Made by a program: the position numbers and the translations under genes. DNA of 64,000 bases from the NCBI RefSeq assembly GCF_023336735.1, contig NZ_JAMBAQ010000001.1, positions 1 to 64,000 on the forward strand. The letters run 5' to 3'. This DNA comes from Moraxella oculi. GTDB lineage: Bacteria > Pseudomonadota > Gammaproteobacteria > Pseudomonadales > Moraxellaceae. Shown here one piece after another: positions 28,426 to 38,336 of this stretch; the first letter of the stretch is position 1; the number at the start of each line of letters is the position of its first letter. The notes beneath the pieces are model-generated. The model did no database searches and was not told where the DNA came from. It saw only the letters and a program-made list of their open reading frames with translations.

Positions 28426-30747
28426 ATGTTTGGTGCAGACTTTGAAGCCGTACGCCTAAAAATTGAAGAGTATGCCAAAAGACATCATCACGAATACCTT
28501 ACGGTAGAGCATTTGTTGCTTGGGCTTGTTGATGATGAGATGGTGAGGTTGATGTTGAATGAGTTTGAGGTGAATGTTGGTAATTTGAGTGATGAGCTTA
28601 AAATCTATTTGAGTGATTATGTGCCAAAAACTTCTAATAGTCAAATAAAAGTCAAACCCACAAAATCCTGCGAGCGAGTGCTACAACGAGCCATATGGCA
28701 TCGACAATCTGCGGAAGTGGAGCGTCCGATTGACTGCATGGACATTTTTGTGGCCATTTTTGATGAAAAAGATGCCCAATCTTTAAACTTACTAAAAAAA
28801 CACGATGTGGGAAAATTGCGTGTATTGCGTTATTTATCGCACCATAGAAAAGATGAGAAAAGTACCAAGGGTAATGAGTCGGATAAGGAGTCTGACAGCG
28901 TTAGTGACCCTTTGGCGGAGTTTGTCATCAATCTGAATGAACAAGCCAGGCAATCACGCATTGATCCACTGATTGGTAGGGAAAATGAGGTTGAGCGTAC
29001 CGCCCAAATACTGTGCCGCCGCCGTAAAAATAATCCGTTATTGGTGGGTGAGGCAGGCGTGGGAAAAACTGCCATCGCTGAAGGTTTGGCTTGGCTTATT
29101 GTCAATGATAAGGCTCCTAGACCGCTAAAAGAGACGGTGATTTATGGTCTTGATATGGCTGCTTTGGTGGCTGGTACGAAATTTCGTGGTGATTTTGAAA
29201 ATCGCATGAAAGAGCTGTTGACTGCCTTAAAAAATCAACCGAATGCGGTTTTGTTCATTGATGAGATTCATACGGTGATTGGTGCAGGTTCCACCATGAA
29301 TAGCACGATGGATATGTCAAATTTATTAAAGCCAGCCTTATCTGGCGGAGAGATTCGTTGCATTGGCTCAACCACTTTTACTGAATATCGACAGATATTT
29401 GAAAAGGATCACGCACTTTCTCGTCGTTTTCAAAAAATCGATGTTCATGAGCCATCAGTGGCAGATACGGTGAGTATTTTACAGGGCTTAAAGAAACAGT
29501 ACGAATCACATCATTGTGTCCGCTATACAGATGAGGCCTTGCAAGCGGCGGCAACGCTGTCTGCACGGTACATTCAAGACAGATTTTTACCAGATAAGGC
29601 CATTGATGTGGTTGATGAAGCTGGGGCGAGAGTGCGTCTGAGTGCTGACGATAAGGGCGACCATCATGACGGTCATTGTGATGAATTTCCAGTGATTGAT
29701 GTGGCAATGATTGAGGAGGTGGTGGCAAAAATTGCTCGCATACCACCAAAATCAGTCTCTCAAAATGACAAAGATGCACTCAGGACTCTGGAGCATGACC
29801 TAAAACGCACCATCTTTGGGCAAGACGAGGCAATTGAGGCAGTGTCATCTGCCATCAAGTTGGCAAGAGCTGGTTTGAAACCTGCTGATAAACCAATCGG
29901 TGTGTTCATGTTTGCAGGGCCAACGGGTGTGGGGAAGACCGAACTGTGTAAACAGCTGGCTTTAACACTTGGATTGCAGTTTGTGCGTTTTGACATGAGT
30001 GAATACATGGAAGCTCATACCGCATCACGCTTGATTGGTTCGCCGCCAGGCTATGTGGGTTTTGACCAGGGTGGTCTTCTGACTGAAAAAATTCATCAAC
30101 ACCCTCATTGCGTACTGTTGCTTGATGAGATTGAAAAAGCCCATTTTGATGTATTTAATTTGCTGTTACAGGTGATGGACCATGGGACATTGACTGATAA
30201 TAATGGGCGGTGCGTGTCATTTAAGCAGGCAATCATCATCATGACGACGAATGTGGGTGCTCAAAGCATCAGTCGTGCCTCAATGGGCTTTACACATCAA
30301 GACCATTCAGATGATAACACAGAAGCACTAAAACAAACCTTTACACCAGAGTTTCGTAATCGCTTGGATGCTGTCATTAATTTTGCGCCGCTAGAGCAGC
30401 AGGTCATGATTTTGGTGGTGGAAAAATTCATCGCAGAACTACAAACCCAGCTTGCGGACAAAAATGTCATGTTAACTGTTGATGATGACGCCAAAGCTCA
30501 TCTTGCTAGGTTGGGCCATGACCGATTAATGGGTGCAAGACCAATGTCACGACTGATTCAAAGCGAGCTTAAAAAACCACTGGCTGAGATGATTTTGTTT
30601 GGAGAGCTGATGGATGGCGGTGAGGTGCAAATATCTTTGAATCAATGCGATAAAAATGCACAATGTGATGGGCAAAAGATGACAAAACTGTGCTTTAATG
30701 TGTTAAAATCCATCAAAGAAAAATCTGACGGTCTGGCTGGGCATTAA
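28426..30747 (+). CDS. clpA: ATP-dependent Clp protease ATP-binding subunit ClpA
   Basis: A hexameric AAA+ unfoldase that feeds ClpP. The 773-aa protein has an N-terminal Clp_N double repeat (YLTVEHLLLGLVDDE), first AAA+ domain with GEAGVGKTAIAEGLA (about residue 207), and second AAA+ domain with GPTGVGKTELCKQLA (about 498) and ALSRRFQKIDV arginine-finger region. The D2 loop expected to hold the IGF/L ClpP-docking sequence lies around IIMTTNVGAQ. The start is ATG 28426 behind GGGAAGAG; the frame is open to a TTG at 28411. Confidence 0.94.
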   Translation: MFGADFEAVRLKIEEYAKRHHHEYLTVEHLLLGLVDDEMVRLMLNEFEVNVGNLSDELKIYLSDYVPKTSNSQIKVKPTKSCERVLQRAIWHRQSAEVERPIDCMDIFVAIFDEKDAQSLNLLKKHDVGKLRVLRYLSHHRKDEKSTKGNESDKESDSVSDPLAEFVINLNEQARQSRIDPLIGRENEVERTAQILCRRRKNNPLLVGEAGVGKTAIAEGLAWLIVNDKAPRPLKETVIYGLDMAALVAGTKFRGDFENRMKELLTALKNQPNAVLFIDEIHTVIGAGSTMNSTMDMSNLLKPALSGGEIRCIGSTTFTEYRQIFEKDHALSRRFQKIDVHEPSVADTVSILQGLKKQYESHHCVRYTDEALQAAATLSARYIQDRFLPDKAIDVVDEAGARVRLSADDKGDHHDGHCDEFPVIDVAMIEEVVAKIARIPPKSVSQNDKDALRTLEHDLKRTIFGQDEAIEAVSSAIKLARAGLKPADKPIGVFMFAGPTGVGKTELCKQLALTLGLQFVRFDMSEYMEAHTASRLIGSPPGYVGFDQGGLLTEKIHQHPHCVLLLDEIEKAHFDVFNLLLQVMDHGTLTDNNGRCVSFKQAIIIMTTNVGAQSISRASMGFTHQDHSDDNTEALKQTFTPEFRNRLDAVINFAPLEQQVMILVVEKFIAELQTQLADKNVMLTVDDDAKAHLARLGHDRLMGARPMSRLIQSELKKPLAEMILFGELMDGGEVQISLNQCDKNAQCDGQKMTKLCFNVLKSIKEKSDGLAGH

Positions 30748-30782
30748 TGCAAGCTGACTTGGTTTTATGTTAAGGAATGGTT

Positions 30783-31637
30783 ATGGTACAAATTTTAGAT
30801 GGTAAAGCACTAGCAGGCTCGGTTGAAGGTGAGTTGTCAGCAAGAGTGTCAGCAATCAAACAAAAAACAGAGCGTACGCCCATTTTGGCGACCATTTTGG
30901 TCGGTGATGATCCAGCATCAGCGACTTATGTGCGTATGAAAGCCAATGCATGTAAGCGCATTGGCATGGATAGTATTCGTGTGGAAATGCCGCAACAGAC
31001 CACGACCGATGAGCTGATGGCTAAGATTGATGAATTGAATGCCAATCCTGATGTGCATGGCATTTTGTTGCAACATCCAGTACCAGCTCAGATTGATGAG
31101 CGTGCCTGCTTTGACCGCATCAGTTTGACTAAAGATGTTGATGGTGTGACTTGTTTGGGCTATGGGCGTATGGCAATGGGCGAGGCCGCTTATGGTTCAT
31201 GCACGCCACAGGGCATCATGCACTTATTGAACCATTATGGCGTTGAGCTGTCTGGTAAGCATGCGGTTGTGGTGGGTCGCAGTGCCATCTTGGGTAAGCC
31301 GATGGCAGCCATGTTGCTCAATGCCAACTGCACTGTTACCGTCTGCCATTCTCGCACAAAAAACTTGGCTGAATACATTCGTCAAGCAGACATTGTAGTT
31401 GGTGCTGTGGGTGTGCCAGAACTGATTAAAAAAGACTGGATTAAACAAGGTGCGATTGTGGTGGACGCAGGTTTTCACCCAACGCCAGAAGGTGGTTGTG
31501 GCGACATTGAATTAAAAGGCATTGATCAAGTTGCATCAGCTTATACGCCAGTTCCTGGTGGCGTAGGTCCGATGACCATCAACACACTGATTCGTCAAAC
31601 GGTAGAAGCGGCGGAACTGGACGCAAAAATTCGCTGA
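30783..31637 (+). CDS. folD: Bifunctional methylenetetrahydrofolate dehydrogenase/cyclohydrolase FolD
   Basis: Interconverts 5,10-methylene- and 10-formyl-tetrahydrofolate through methenyl-THF. The 284-aa protein has the catalytic Tyr-Lys in [36 protein letters not shown], the NADP-binding [17 protein letters not shown], and [15 protein letters not shown]. The ATG at 30783 has TAAGGA correctly spaced, while an in-frame ATG at 30777 touches that site and is rejected. It follows clpA by 35 bases. Confidence 0.96.
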   Translation: MVQILDGKALAGSVEGELSARVSAIKQKTERTPILATILVGDDPASATYVRMKANACKRIGMDSIRVEMPQQTTTDELMAKIDELNANPDVHGILLQHPVPAQIDERACFDRISLTKDVDGVTCLGYGRMAMGEAAYGSCTPQGIMHLLNHYGVELSGKHAVVVGRSAILGKPMAAMLLNANCTVTVCHSRTKNLAEYIRQADIVVGAVGVPELIKKDWIKQGAIVVDAGFHPTPEGGCGDIELKGIDQVASAYTPVPGGVGPMTINTLIRQTVEAAELDAKIR

Positions 31638-31650
31638 TTTGTCATTCATC

Positions 31651-31690
31651 AAAAAAACACTCCAAGATTTGTGTCTTGTGGGTGTTTTTT
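31651..31690 (+). terminator. Rho-independent terminator of folD
   Basis: AAAAAACAC-TC-CAAGA pairs with TCTTG-TGG-GTGTTTTTT around a short loop, ending in T6. Confidence 0.8.
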
Positions 31691-31816
31691 GATGTCATCA
31701 GACATGTTTATGCCCAGAGTTTGGCGATGGTTAGAAGCACTTGATGGGTGAGTATGGCGGTCTGATTGAACGCTGGGTTGTTAATGTTGCCAGTCCATGT
31801 CATGACAGCAAAAAAA

Positions 31817-32602
31817 CTAAACCAACAAATCAAGCACCGTTTTTGATCCGATAAAACCAATGGCAAGTAGGATAAAACCATAAATGGCAAAATTGGCCGC
31901 ACGCTTCCCACGCCAACCAAATCGATAATGCCCTGTGATGAGCAAGCCAAATATCGTCCATGATAATGCACTAAAAACAAGCTTGTGAGCAATGTGCTGT
32001 GCCATGATGTCGTAAGTTGCGACAAAACCTAAGCCAAGAGCAATGCTTAAAATCACAAATCCCATTAAGATCATGTCAAATAGCAAGCTCTCCATGCTTT
32101 GTAGGCTGGGCAGTTTACTCACCCAAAACCTATGAATCGTCTGGTGCTTTAACTCTCTGATTTGCAGTCTTAATATGACTGCCTGCACCGCTGCCATCAA
32201 TAACACGCAATAAGCGGCAAAAGACAATAAAATATGTGTCTGTAATAATGGACCTAAATCATTTAATGGCTCATAAGTCGCTCGCCCAAAGTAACCAATG
32301 CTAAGGCCAAGCAATACAACAGGTGTTGCCAAAAGACCTAAGCTTAGAATGGGTCGATACAAACCAAATAACACAAAAAAAACCAAAAAGAATAAGCTGA
32401 TGAGACTTAAAGTGTTAAAAATATTAAGATTGAGACCATTAGATGTTACGATATTTGGGTACAGTAAGATGGTGTGTGATATGGCACCGATGGTCAAAGC
32501 ACCGATGAACATGGCTTTGCTGGCAGGCTGCTCTGTGATGAGTTTTTGGTATAAATACAAGCCTGCCATGCCATAAACCAATGCAGTCATAAGATAGATC
32601 AT
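31817..32602 (-). CDS. ypjD: Inner-membrane protein of the cytochrome c assembly (CcsA/HemX-like) family, YpjD
   Basis: A 261-aa protein with about eight membrane helices and the family's His-bearing segments (HTILLYPNIV, LLQTHILLSFAAYCVLL, AHKLVFSALSWTIFGLLITGHYRFGWRG). It belongs to the CcsA-like fold, which includes haem handlers, but YpjD-type members have been linked mainly to metal or stress phenotypes and their role is unsettled. Divergent pairing with ffh matches the E. coli ypjD-ffh neighbourhood. Start at ATG 32602; a GTG at 32608 is also open. Confidence 0.85.
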   Translation of the reverse strand: MIYLMTALVYGMAGLYLYQKLITEQPASKAMFIGALTIGAISHTILLYPNIVTSNGLNLNIFNTLSLISLFFLVFFVLFGLYRPILSLGLLATPVVLLGLSIGYFGRATYEPLNDLGPLLQTHILLSFAAYCVLLMAAVQAVILRLQIRELKHQTIHRFWVSKLPSLQSMESLLFDMILMGFVILSIALGLGFVATYDIMAQHIAHKLVFSALSWTIFGLLITGHYRFGWRGKRAANFAIYGFILLAIGFIGSKTVLDLLV

Positions 32603-32608
32603 CAGCAC

Positions 32609-32931
32609 ACGAACCCCTAAGGTAAGAAAAGCGGTATTTGCGTCAAAAAAAGATCATGAATGTCATATCATGATGTTGGCTTGGCAAGTTGTATTGTTTG
32701 CTTGATTGACTGCTTAAAAAGCATGTCTTTTGGTTAAAAAAGTATAGCAAAATTCACCAATGCTGTAAAGCATTCGTGGACATTGGGCTGGTTTGATGTA
32801 CATATCAAGCGACAACAAAACAACACCCAAAACACATTTTTGGCATAAAGTTGAATTTGCATTGGCATAATTGGCGATTTTGGCTTACAATATGAGGCAT
32901 TCATCTGTGGTAAATTCATCTTAGGAAAATT
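32609..32931. other. Divergent intergenic region between ypjD and ffh
   Basis: No gene is recognised. A reasonable ffh promoter is TTGGCA (32862-32867), an 18-bp spacer and TACAAT (32886-32891), about 40 bases before the ffh ATG. I see no clear promoter for ypjD. Confidence 0.55.
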
Positions 32932-34473
32932 ATGTTTGACACTCTTACTGAACGACTCTCTGGTAGCTTGCGTAATATCACTGGCACTTCACAGCTTACC
33001 GAAGACAACATCAAAGATACGCTAAGAGAAGTGCGCATGGCTTTGCTTGAGGCAGATGTTGCGTTGCCTGTGGCAAGAGAATTTGTTGCCAAGGTCAAAG
33101 AACAGGCCTTGGGTCAAGAGGTATTAAAAGAATTGCAACCTGGTCAGGCCTTTGTCAAGATTGTCTATGACGAGCTGACAGAGATGATGGGTGCTGCCAA
33201 TCAGGCACTTGAAATGACAGGAAAGCCACCTGTGGTGTATTTGCTGGCAGGATTGCAAGGTGCTGGTAAGACGACTACGGCTGGCAAGTTGGCAAAGTTT
33301 TTACAAGAAAAACAAAAAAAGAAAGTCATGCTGGTGTCGGCAGATGTGTATCGACCAGCAGCGATCAATCAATTGGAGTTTGTGGCAAATCAAGTGGGTG
33401 CAATGTTTGTACCATCTAGCACCACCCAAAGACCGATTGATATTGCACATCAAGCGATTGAGCAAGCCAAACGACATTATGCCGACATTTTAATCATTGA
33501 TACCGCAGGTCGTCTTGCGATTGATGATGAGATGATGAATGAAATCAAAGAGTTGACGGCAGCAGTCAATCCAACCGAGACTTTGTTCGTTGTGGATTCG
33601 ATGACAGGTCAAGATGCTGCAAATACCGCCAAAGCATTTAATGATGCCTTGCCGTTAACTGGGGTGATTTTGACAAAAACCGATGGTGATGCTCGTGGTG
33701 GTGCGGCGTTATCTGTGCGTGCCATCACAGGCAAACCAATCAAATTTTTGGGTCGTGGCGAAAAGCTGGAAGCTTTAGAGCTGTTCCATCCAGAGCGTAT
33801 TGCCCAGCGTATCTTAGGCATGGGTGATGTGCTAAGTTTGGTTGAGGAAGTGGAGAGTAAAATTGACCGTGAGCAAGCCGAACGCATGGCTAAAAAGCTA
33901 CAAAAGGGTGGTGAGTTTGATTTGGAGGATTTGCTCAATCAATTTCAACAGATGAAAAACCTTGGGGGTATGGCAGGATTTTTAGATAAAATGCCAGGCA
34001 TGGGTGGGGCTGATTTGCAAAAAGCGATGGAAGAGGCAAAACCTGAGGAGAAAGTCAAAGAGATGGAAGCACTCATTCACTCAATGACCCCTTTTGAGCG
34101 CCAAAATCCTGATAAAATCACACCAAGTCGCAAGCGTCGCATTGCCGCAGGCTCGGGCAAGCAAATCCAAGATGTGAACCGTCTGTTAAAACAGCATAAG
34201 CAGATGGCGAAAATGATGAAAATGATCAGTCGTCCAGATGGTATCGGCAAGATGATGAAGGCGGTACAAGGTTTGGCTAAAGGCATGTCTGGCGGCGGCC
34301 CATTATTTGGTGGTGCTAACAATGCTGGACAGTCAGGCATGAACGAAGCACAGATGCGACAGTCAATGGCGGATTTGGGGCTTAATCCGAATAGTATGCC
34401 AAGCATGGAAGAAATGCAAAAACAAATAAAAGCGATGGAAGGGCAACTCCCTAACTTTAAGAAGCGTTTTTAA
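32932..34473 (+). CDS. ffh: Signal recognition particle protein Ffh
   Basis: The GTPase that binds 4.5S RNA and N-terminal signal or membrane helices of nascent proteins. The 513-aa protein has an N domain (TEDNIKDTLREVRMALLEADV), G domain with P-loop GLQGAGKTTTAGKLA (about residue 106), DTAGRLAIDDEM, TKTDGDARGGAALS, and a methionine-rich M domain (GGMAGFLDKMPGMGG, QMAKMMKMIS). The tail from about 455 on is Gly/Asn/Met-rich and longer than in E. coli (453 aa). Confidence 0.97.
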   Translation: MFDTLTERLSGSLRNITGTSQLTEDNIKDTLREVRMALLEADVALPVAREFVAKVKEQALGQEVLKELQPGQAFVKIVYDELTEMMGAANQALEMTGKPPVVYLLAGLQGAGKTTTAGKLAKFLQEKQKKKVMLVSADVYRPAAINQLEFVANQVGAMFVPSSTTQRPIDIAHQAIEQAKRHYADILIIDTAGRLAIDDEMMNEIKELTAAVNPTETLFVVDSMTGQDAANTAKAFNDALPLTGVILTKTDGDARGGAALSVRAITGKPIKFLGRGEKLEALELFHPERIAQRILGMGDVLSLVEEVESKIDREQAERMAKKLQKGGEFDLEDLLNQFQQMKNLGGMAGFLDKMPGMGGADLQKAMEEAKPEEKVKEMEALIHSMTPFERQNPDKITPSRKRRIAAGSGKQIQDVNRLLKQHKQMAKMMKMISRPDGIGKMMKAVQGLAKGMSGGGPLFGGANNAGQSGMNEAQMRQSMADLGLNPNSMPSMEEMQKQIKAMEGQLPNFKKRF

Positions 34474-34554
34474 CCTTGCTTAATAAAGCCTAAACAACCC
34501 CCAATAAGCAACTCCCAGTTTGGGCGTTCTTATGCTTTGATGGAAAAATGTACG

Positions 34555-35226
34555 ATGAAGATACTTGCCCTAGACACGGTTTTTGAGCAATGTTCGGTGG
34601 CGATTTTGCAAGATGATCAGCTGATTGCTGAGCAAACGACTGGTGGTAATCGAGGGCAGACGGAAGTCATCTTGCCAATGATTGATGCGTTGTTGAAAGA
34701 TAATGCCCTTCATCTTGATGACATGGACTGCCTTGCTTTCAACCGTGGGCCAGGTGCTTTTAGTGGCATTCGCATCAATACGGCTGTGGTACAAGCATTG
34801 TCATTTGCTTGTGGATTACCTTGCGTGGGTGTATCTGGATTAAGAGCTTTGGCACAAAAAGCATTCGTTGATGAGGGGTTGAATCGAGTGTATTCGGTAC
34901 TAGATGCACGAATGAATGAGCTGTACTTTGGTGAATTCATGTTGGGTGATGATGGCATCATGAATGTCGTGGGTGATGAGGGGCTATTGCCTTATCATTC
35001 AGTCATGGAAGATGGCTTGCCAATCATTGGAAAAGACGAACACATCGCATTGATACAAGCACAAGACAATGTCATTTGCCCAGTTAATTATCCAACGGCT
35101 TTTGATATTGGTAGAATTGCCCATGCTGATTTTTTAAAACAAGGTGGTGTGGCAGCTCAGCAGGCACTGCCTGTCTATCTAAGACATAATGCTTGGAAAA
35201 CATTGGTTGAGCAAGGCAAAGCTTAG
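34555..35226 (+). CDS. tsaB: tRNA threonylcarbamoyladenosine biosynthesis protein TsaB
   Basis: Partner of TsaD in the synthesis of t6A37 of ANN-decoding tRNAs. The 223-aa ASKHA-fold protein begins KILALDTVFEQCSVAIL and contains NRGPGAFSGIRINTAVVQALSFACGLPCVGVS and SVLDARMNELYFGEF. The start ATG 34555 puts the conserved KILALDT at the N-terminus; TTG 34537 and ATG 34540 are in frame upstream. uppP follows after 41 bases. Confidence 0.93.
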   Translation: MKILALDTVFEQCSVAILQDDQLIAEQTTGGNRGQTEVILPMIDALLKDNALHLDDMDCLAFNRGPGAFSGIRINTAVVQALSFACGLPCVGVSGLRALAQKAFVDEGLNRVYSVLDARMNELYFGEFMLGDDGIMNVVGDEGLLPYHSVMEDGLPIIGKDEHIALIQAQDNVICPVNYPTAFDIGRIAHADFLKQGGVAAQQALPVYLRHNAWKTLVEQGKA

Positions 35227-35267
35227 TTTGGTCAAATCTATAACATCATCAATCACATAAATAACCT

Positions 35268-36104
35268 ATGAATCTTCTATTGATTAAAGCTGCCATCATG
35301 GGCATTGTTGAGGGCGTGACAGAATTTCTGCCGATTTCAAGCACAGGCTATCTGATTTTGTCTGGCGATTTGATGGATTTTTGGAGTAAAGATAAGCGAG
35401 ATTTATTCATCGTATTCATTCAACTTGGGGCGATTTTGGCCGTCATTTATGACTATTGGGGCAGATTGTGGAAGGCATTTTTAGGGCTATTAACAGGTCA
35501 AGCTGATGGCATGACAAATCCACGAGGATTAGGACTGGCACTCATCATTGCGACTTTACCTGTGATGGTGATGGGATTTTTGTTTAAAGATTTCATCACG
35601 CAGAGGCTTTTTCACCCATTGGTGGTGGCAACCATGCTGATTCTTGGTGCGTTAATCATTATTTTTGTCGAAAAATATCCACGGCGAATTAAGGCGGTTG
35701 AAGCTGAACACATTGATTTGACTATGGCAATCAAGATTGGTTTGGCACAATGTTTGGCCCTCATTCCTGGCACTTCTCGTTCTGGTTCTACCATCATTGG
35801 GGGATTATGGTTCGGGGCATCTCGTAAGGCGGCGACAGAATTTTCGTTCTTTTTGGGCATTCCAGTCATCATTGGTGCTGCCTTGCTTGATTTGCTTGAC
35901 AAAAAAGATGTTTTGCAATCTAACGATTGGAAGGTGCTTGGTGTTGGCACGCTGGTGTCTTTTGTGGTAGCACTGCTGTGCATCAGATTCATGGTGGCGT
36001 GGGTATCAAAAAAAGATTTTATGATATTTGCTTGGTTGCGTATCATCACAGGACTTGTGGTGCTTGTGGCTTATTTTATGTTTGGTTACCAAATCCAAGG
36101 TTGA
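35268..36104 (+). CDS. uppP: Undecaprenyl-diphosphatase (bacitracin resistance protein)
   Basis: Dephosphorylates undecaprenyl pyrophosphate so that the lipid carrier can be reused for peptidoglycan and polysaccharide export. The 278-aa polytopic protein has the two BacA motifs EGVTEFLPISSTGYLIL (residues 15-31) and PGTSRSGSTIIGGLWFG, with about eight membrane helices. rsmJ begins five bases after its stop codon. Confidence 0.96.
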   Translation: MNLLLIKAAIMGIVEGVTEFLPISSTGYLILSGDLMDFWSKDKRDLFIVFIQLGAILAVIYDYWGRLWKAFLGLLTGQADGMTNPRGLGLALIIATLPVMVMGFLFKDFITQRLFHPLVVATMLILGALIIIFVEKYPRRIKAVEAEHIDLTMAIKIGLAQCLALIPGTSRSGSTIIGGLWFGASRKAATEFSFFLGIPVIIGAALLDLLDKKDVLQSNDWKVLGVGTLVSFVVALLCIRFMVAWVSKKDFMIFAWLRIITGLVVLVAYFMFGYQIQG

Positions 36105-36108
36105 TGGC

Positions 36109-36933
36109 ATGCAGATATGGGTCTTTGGGCGGGAGAGTGATGAGGCGATTTTTGATGAATTGATGTTCATCAATGAGCAAAAGCATTTGGGCTTGAGCCT
36201 GTCCTTTTTACCTCTACCAAAGTTAAGCGATAAAGTTATCTTGGCAGGCATGAAAGAGCGTGCCAATCACAACGCCATCGCCATTGTTAAAAATATGCCA
36301 ACTTTACTAAAAGCAGATGGTAGTGGCATCGTAAAATCCCATTTAAACTGGTCTTCATTGACACGGCGCATCGTCAGTGCTGGCCGCAAATCTGAATTGA
36401 TCTTGCAGGCGTGTAAACCGAATGCTGGCATGGCAGTGCTAGATGGCACGGCAGGTTTTGGGCATGATGCACTGATTTTGGCAAGTAGCGGGGCGACGGT
36501 AACTCTGATTGAAAAAAATCCCATCATGGCATTATTGCTATTTTACGAGCATGGTATGATGAGTAAGAACGCCAACTGGCAGAAATTACTCGCCAGAACC
36601 AGCATTCGTCATGGAGATTTTTTAAATCCTTCATTTTTAGCACTGTTGCCATCGGTGGATTTGATATATCTTGATCCGATGTTCCCATCTGAAAGCTACT
36701 CGTCCAAAGTCAATAAAAACATGCAGCTGCTCCATGAATTGGCACAAAAGCCAAGCCTGGATGATGAAAGAAATTTTTTGACGATGGCAAAAAATAAGCT
36801 AAATCAAGGTGCTAAATTGGTGGTAAAACGACCAAGCATGGCACCTTATTTGGCCAATCATTCACCCAATCAGAGTGTGTCTAATGATGCCATTCGCTTT
36901 GACAAATATGAGTTGAATGATTGGCTTGACTAG
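36109..36933 (+). CDS. rsmJ: 16S rRNA (guanine-1516-N2)-methyltransferase RsmJ
   Basis: Methylates G1516 in the 3' minor domain of 16S rRNA using S-adenosylmethionine. The 274-aa protein shows KADGSGIVKSHLNWSSLTRRI, the SAM-binding VLDGTAGFGHDALILASSG (about residue 110), and the catalytic LIYLDPMFPSESYSSKVNK. ATG 36109 is chosen because an AAGG ribosome-binding site precedes it. The frame continues upstream inside uppP. Confidence 0.93.
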   Translation: MQIWVFGRESDEAIFDELMFINEQKHLGLSLSFLPLPKLSDKVILAGMKERANHNAIAIVKNMPTLLKADGSGIVKSHLNWSSLTRRIVSAGRKSELILQACKPNAGMAVLDGTAGFGHDALILASSGATVTLIEKNPIMALLLFYEHGMMSKNANWQKLLARTSIRHGDFLNPSFLALLPSVDLIYLDPMFPSESYSSKVNKNMQLLHELAQKPSLDDERNFLTMAKNKLNQGAKLVVKRPSMAPYLANHSPNQSVSNDAIRFDKYELNDWLD

Positions 36934-36965
36934 GTGCTTTTAAAAAGTGATTCAAGGAAAATCTT

Positions 36966-37241
36966 ATGCGATATGAATATCTGGTATTGTTCGTGGTCGT
37001 CATCATGGCATGGCAGAATTTTTCACTCAGACGCAAAATTAAACAATTATGGCAAGCCATGGATAAGCGTGAGTATGTTTCTTGTTATCAAGCGCTACTA
37101 CATCAAAGTAAGGACCAGGCAAAAGCAATCAAGGCGTTACGCCAAAAATTTCCTGAGCTTGATCTGCTCCAAGCGGTAGAGGTTAGTAATATTGCCCATC
37201 GTGAAATGGCAGTGAAAATCAACCATCAAACGGACAAGTAA
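36966..37241 (+). CDS. Small membrane-anchored protein of unknown function
   Basis: A 91-aa protein with an N-terminal membrane helix (YLVLFVVVIMAWQNF, residues 5-19), a basic stop-transfer (SLRRKIK) and a charged helical cytoplasmic tail. A good AAGGA ribosome-binding site lies 6-7 bases upstream and the gene fits tightly between rsmJ and ubiA on the same strand. I recognise no family. Confidence 0.65.
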   Translation: MRYEYLVLFVVVIMAWQNFSLRRKIKQLWQAMDKREYVSCYQALLHQSKDQAKAIKALRQKFPELDLLQAVEVSNIAHREMAVKINHQTDK

Positions 37242-37268
37242 CGCATTAACTTTAAATGAAATACTCTC

Positions 37269-38198
37269 ATGTTTTCAAATAAACTCATTGCATGGTTGCA
37301 ATTAACTCGTTTTGACAAACCCATCGGTACGGAGCTGTTATTGTATCCGACTTTATGGGCGTTATTTTTAGCGTCGGCAGCCCATGGTCGATTGCCTAGT
37401 GCGAAACTGATGGTGATATTTACGCTTGGGGCAATATTCATGCGTGCGGCAGGCTGTGCAATCAATGATTTTGCTGATCGTAAGGTAGATGGACTGGTCA
37501 AACGCACCAAAAATCGACCTTTGGCAAATGGACGGCTGCACGCATCCACGGCAGTTTGGACTTTTTTGGGGCTATCGTTGCTATCAGCCTGTCTGCTGTT
37601 TTTTTTACCGATTGCGGTGTTTTACTGGTCGTTGGGTGCGGTTTGTTTGGCGTTTATCTATCCTTTTATGAAACGCCATACACATTTGCCACAGGTGGTG
37701 TTGGCAGCAGCTTTTGGTTTTAGTGTTCCTATGGCGTTTGTTGCGGTTAATAGCAGTTTTGGCGATGTTTCGGCTGTTGGTCTGACAGGTTGGCTTGTCT
37801 TTATTGCTTATATGTGTTGGACGGTGGCATATGACACGCAATATGCGATGTGTGATAAAGATGATGATGTGAATGTTGGTGTGAAATCTACAGCAATTTT
37901 ATTTGCTCAACTCTTTGGTCGGCGTGATGTCTTGGTTGCACCATTATTGCAGTTTATATTTGTTGGCATCATGGCGTATTTATTGTATGAATTGATTGGG
38001 GTGTATTTCTTACCATTATTTCTTGTGCCATTGATATGGATGATTTGCCATCAATATCGACTGTGCGCCACTCATGAGCGTTTAAATTGTTTTAAAGCGT
38101 TTCGGCATAATGCTTGGGTGGGGCGTTTTGTTCTTGGTGTGGTGATGTTGGCAAGTCTGCTGCGATATGATGGCTTGAATTCATCACTCTTTATGTGA
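37269..38198 (+). CDS. ubiA: 4-hydroxybenzoate polyprenyltransferase
   Basis: Attaches the polyprenyl tail to 4-hydroxybenzoate in ubiquinone synthesis. The 309-aa protein has about eight membrane helices and the two Asp-rich Mg-binding motifs: NDFADRKVDGLVKRTKNRP (residues about 66-85) and YDTQYAMCDKDDDVNVGVKST (about 190-210). ubiC is not adjacent. The ribosome-binding site is weak. Confidence 0.95.
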   Translation: MFSNKLIAWLQLTRFDKPIGTELLLYPTLWALFLASAAHGRLPSAKLMVIFTLGAIFMRAAGCAINDFADRKVDGLVKRTKNRPLANGRLHASTAVWTFLGLSLLSACLLFFLPIAVFYWSLGAVCLAFIYPFMKRHTHLPQVVLAAAFGFSVPMAFVAVNSSFGDVSAVGLTGWLVFIAYMCWTVAYDTQYAMCDKDDDVNVGVKSTAILFAQLFGRRDVLVAPLLQFIFVGIMAYLLYELIGVYFLPLFLVPLIWMICHQYRLCATHERLNCFKAFRHNAWVGRFVLGVVMLASLLRYDGLNSSLFM

Positions 38199-38336
38199 TG
38201 GCATGTTCAAACATCACAAAACCGCCACAAAAATTTCGCCAAATCATGCGATCAAGTGTGCTATGATGGCATGCTTATCATCATGAAAAACCAAACCCAA
38301 AATGATCTAACACCATCAAATCCCATACGGATACTT

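Noticed and set aside
31708-32025. 105-codon minus-strand frame overlapping the end of ypjD
   Set aside because: It overlaps a well-supported gene in another frame and has no recognisable protein features.
34490-34540. Terminator after ffh
   Set aside because: An imperfect hairpin is present (CCCA/TGGG core) but no T run follows, so termination is not supported.
38256-38336. Upstream start of kdsD adding 27 residues
   Set aside because: Added residues are not family-like; ATG 38337 has a ribosome-binding site and gives the normal length.
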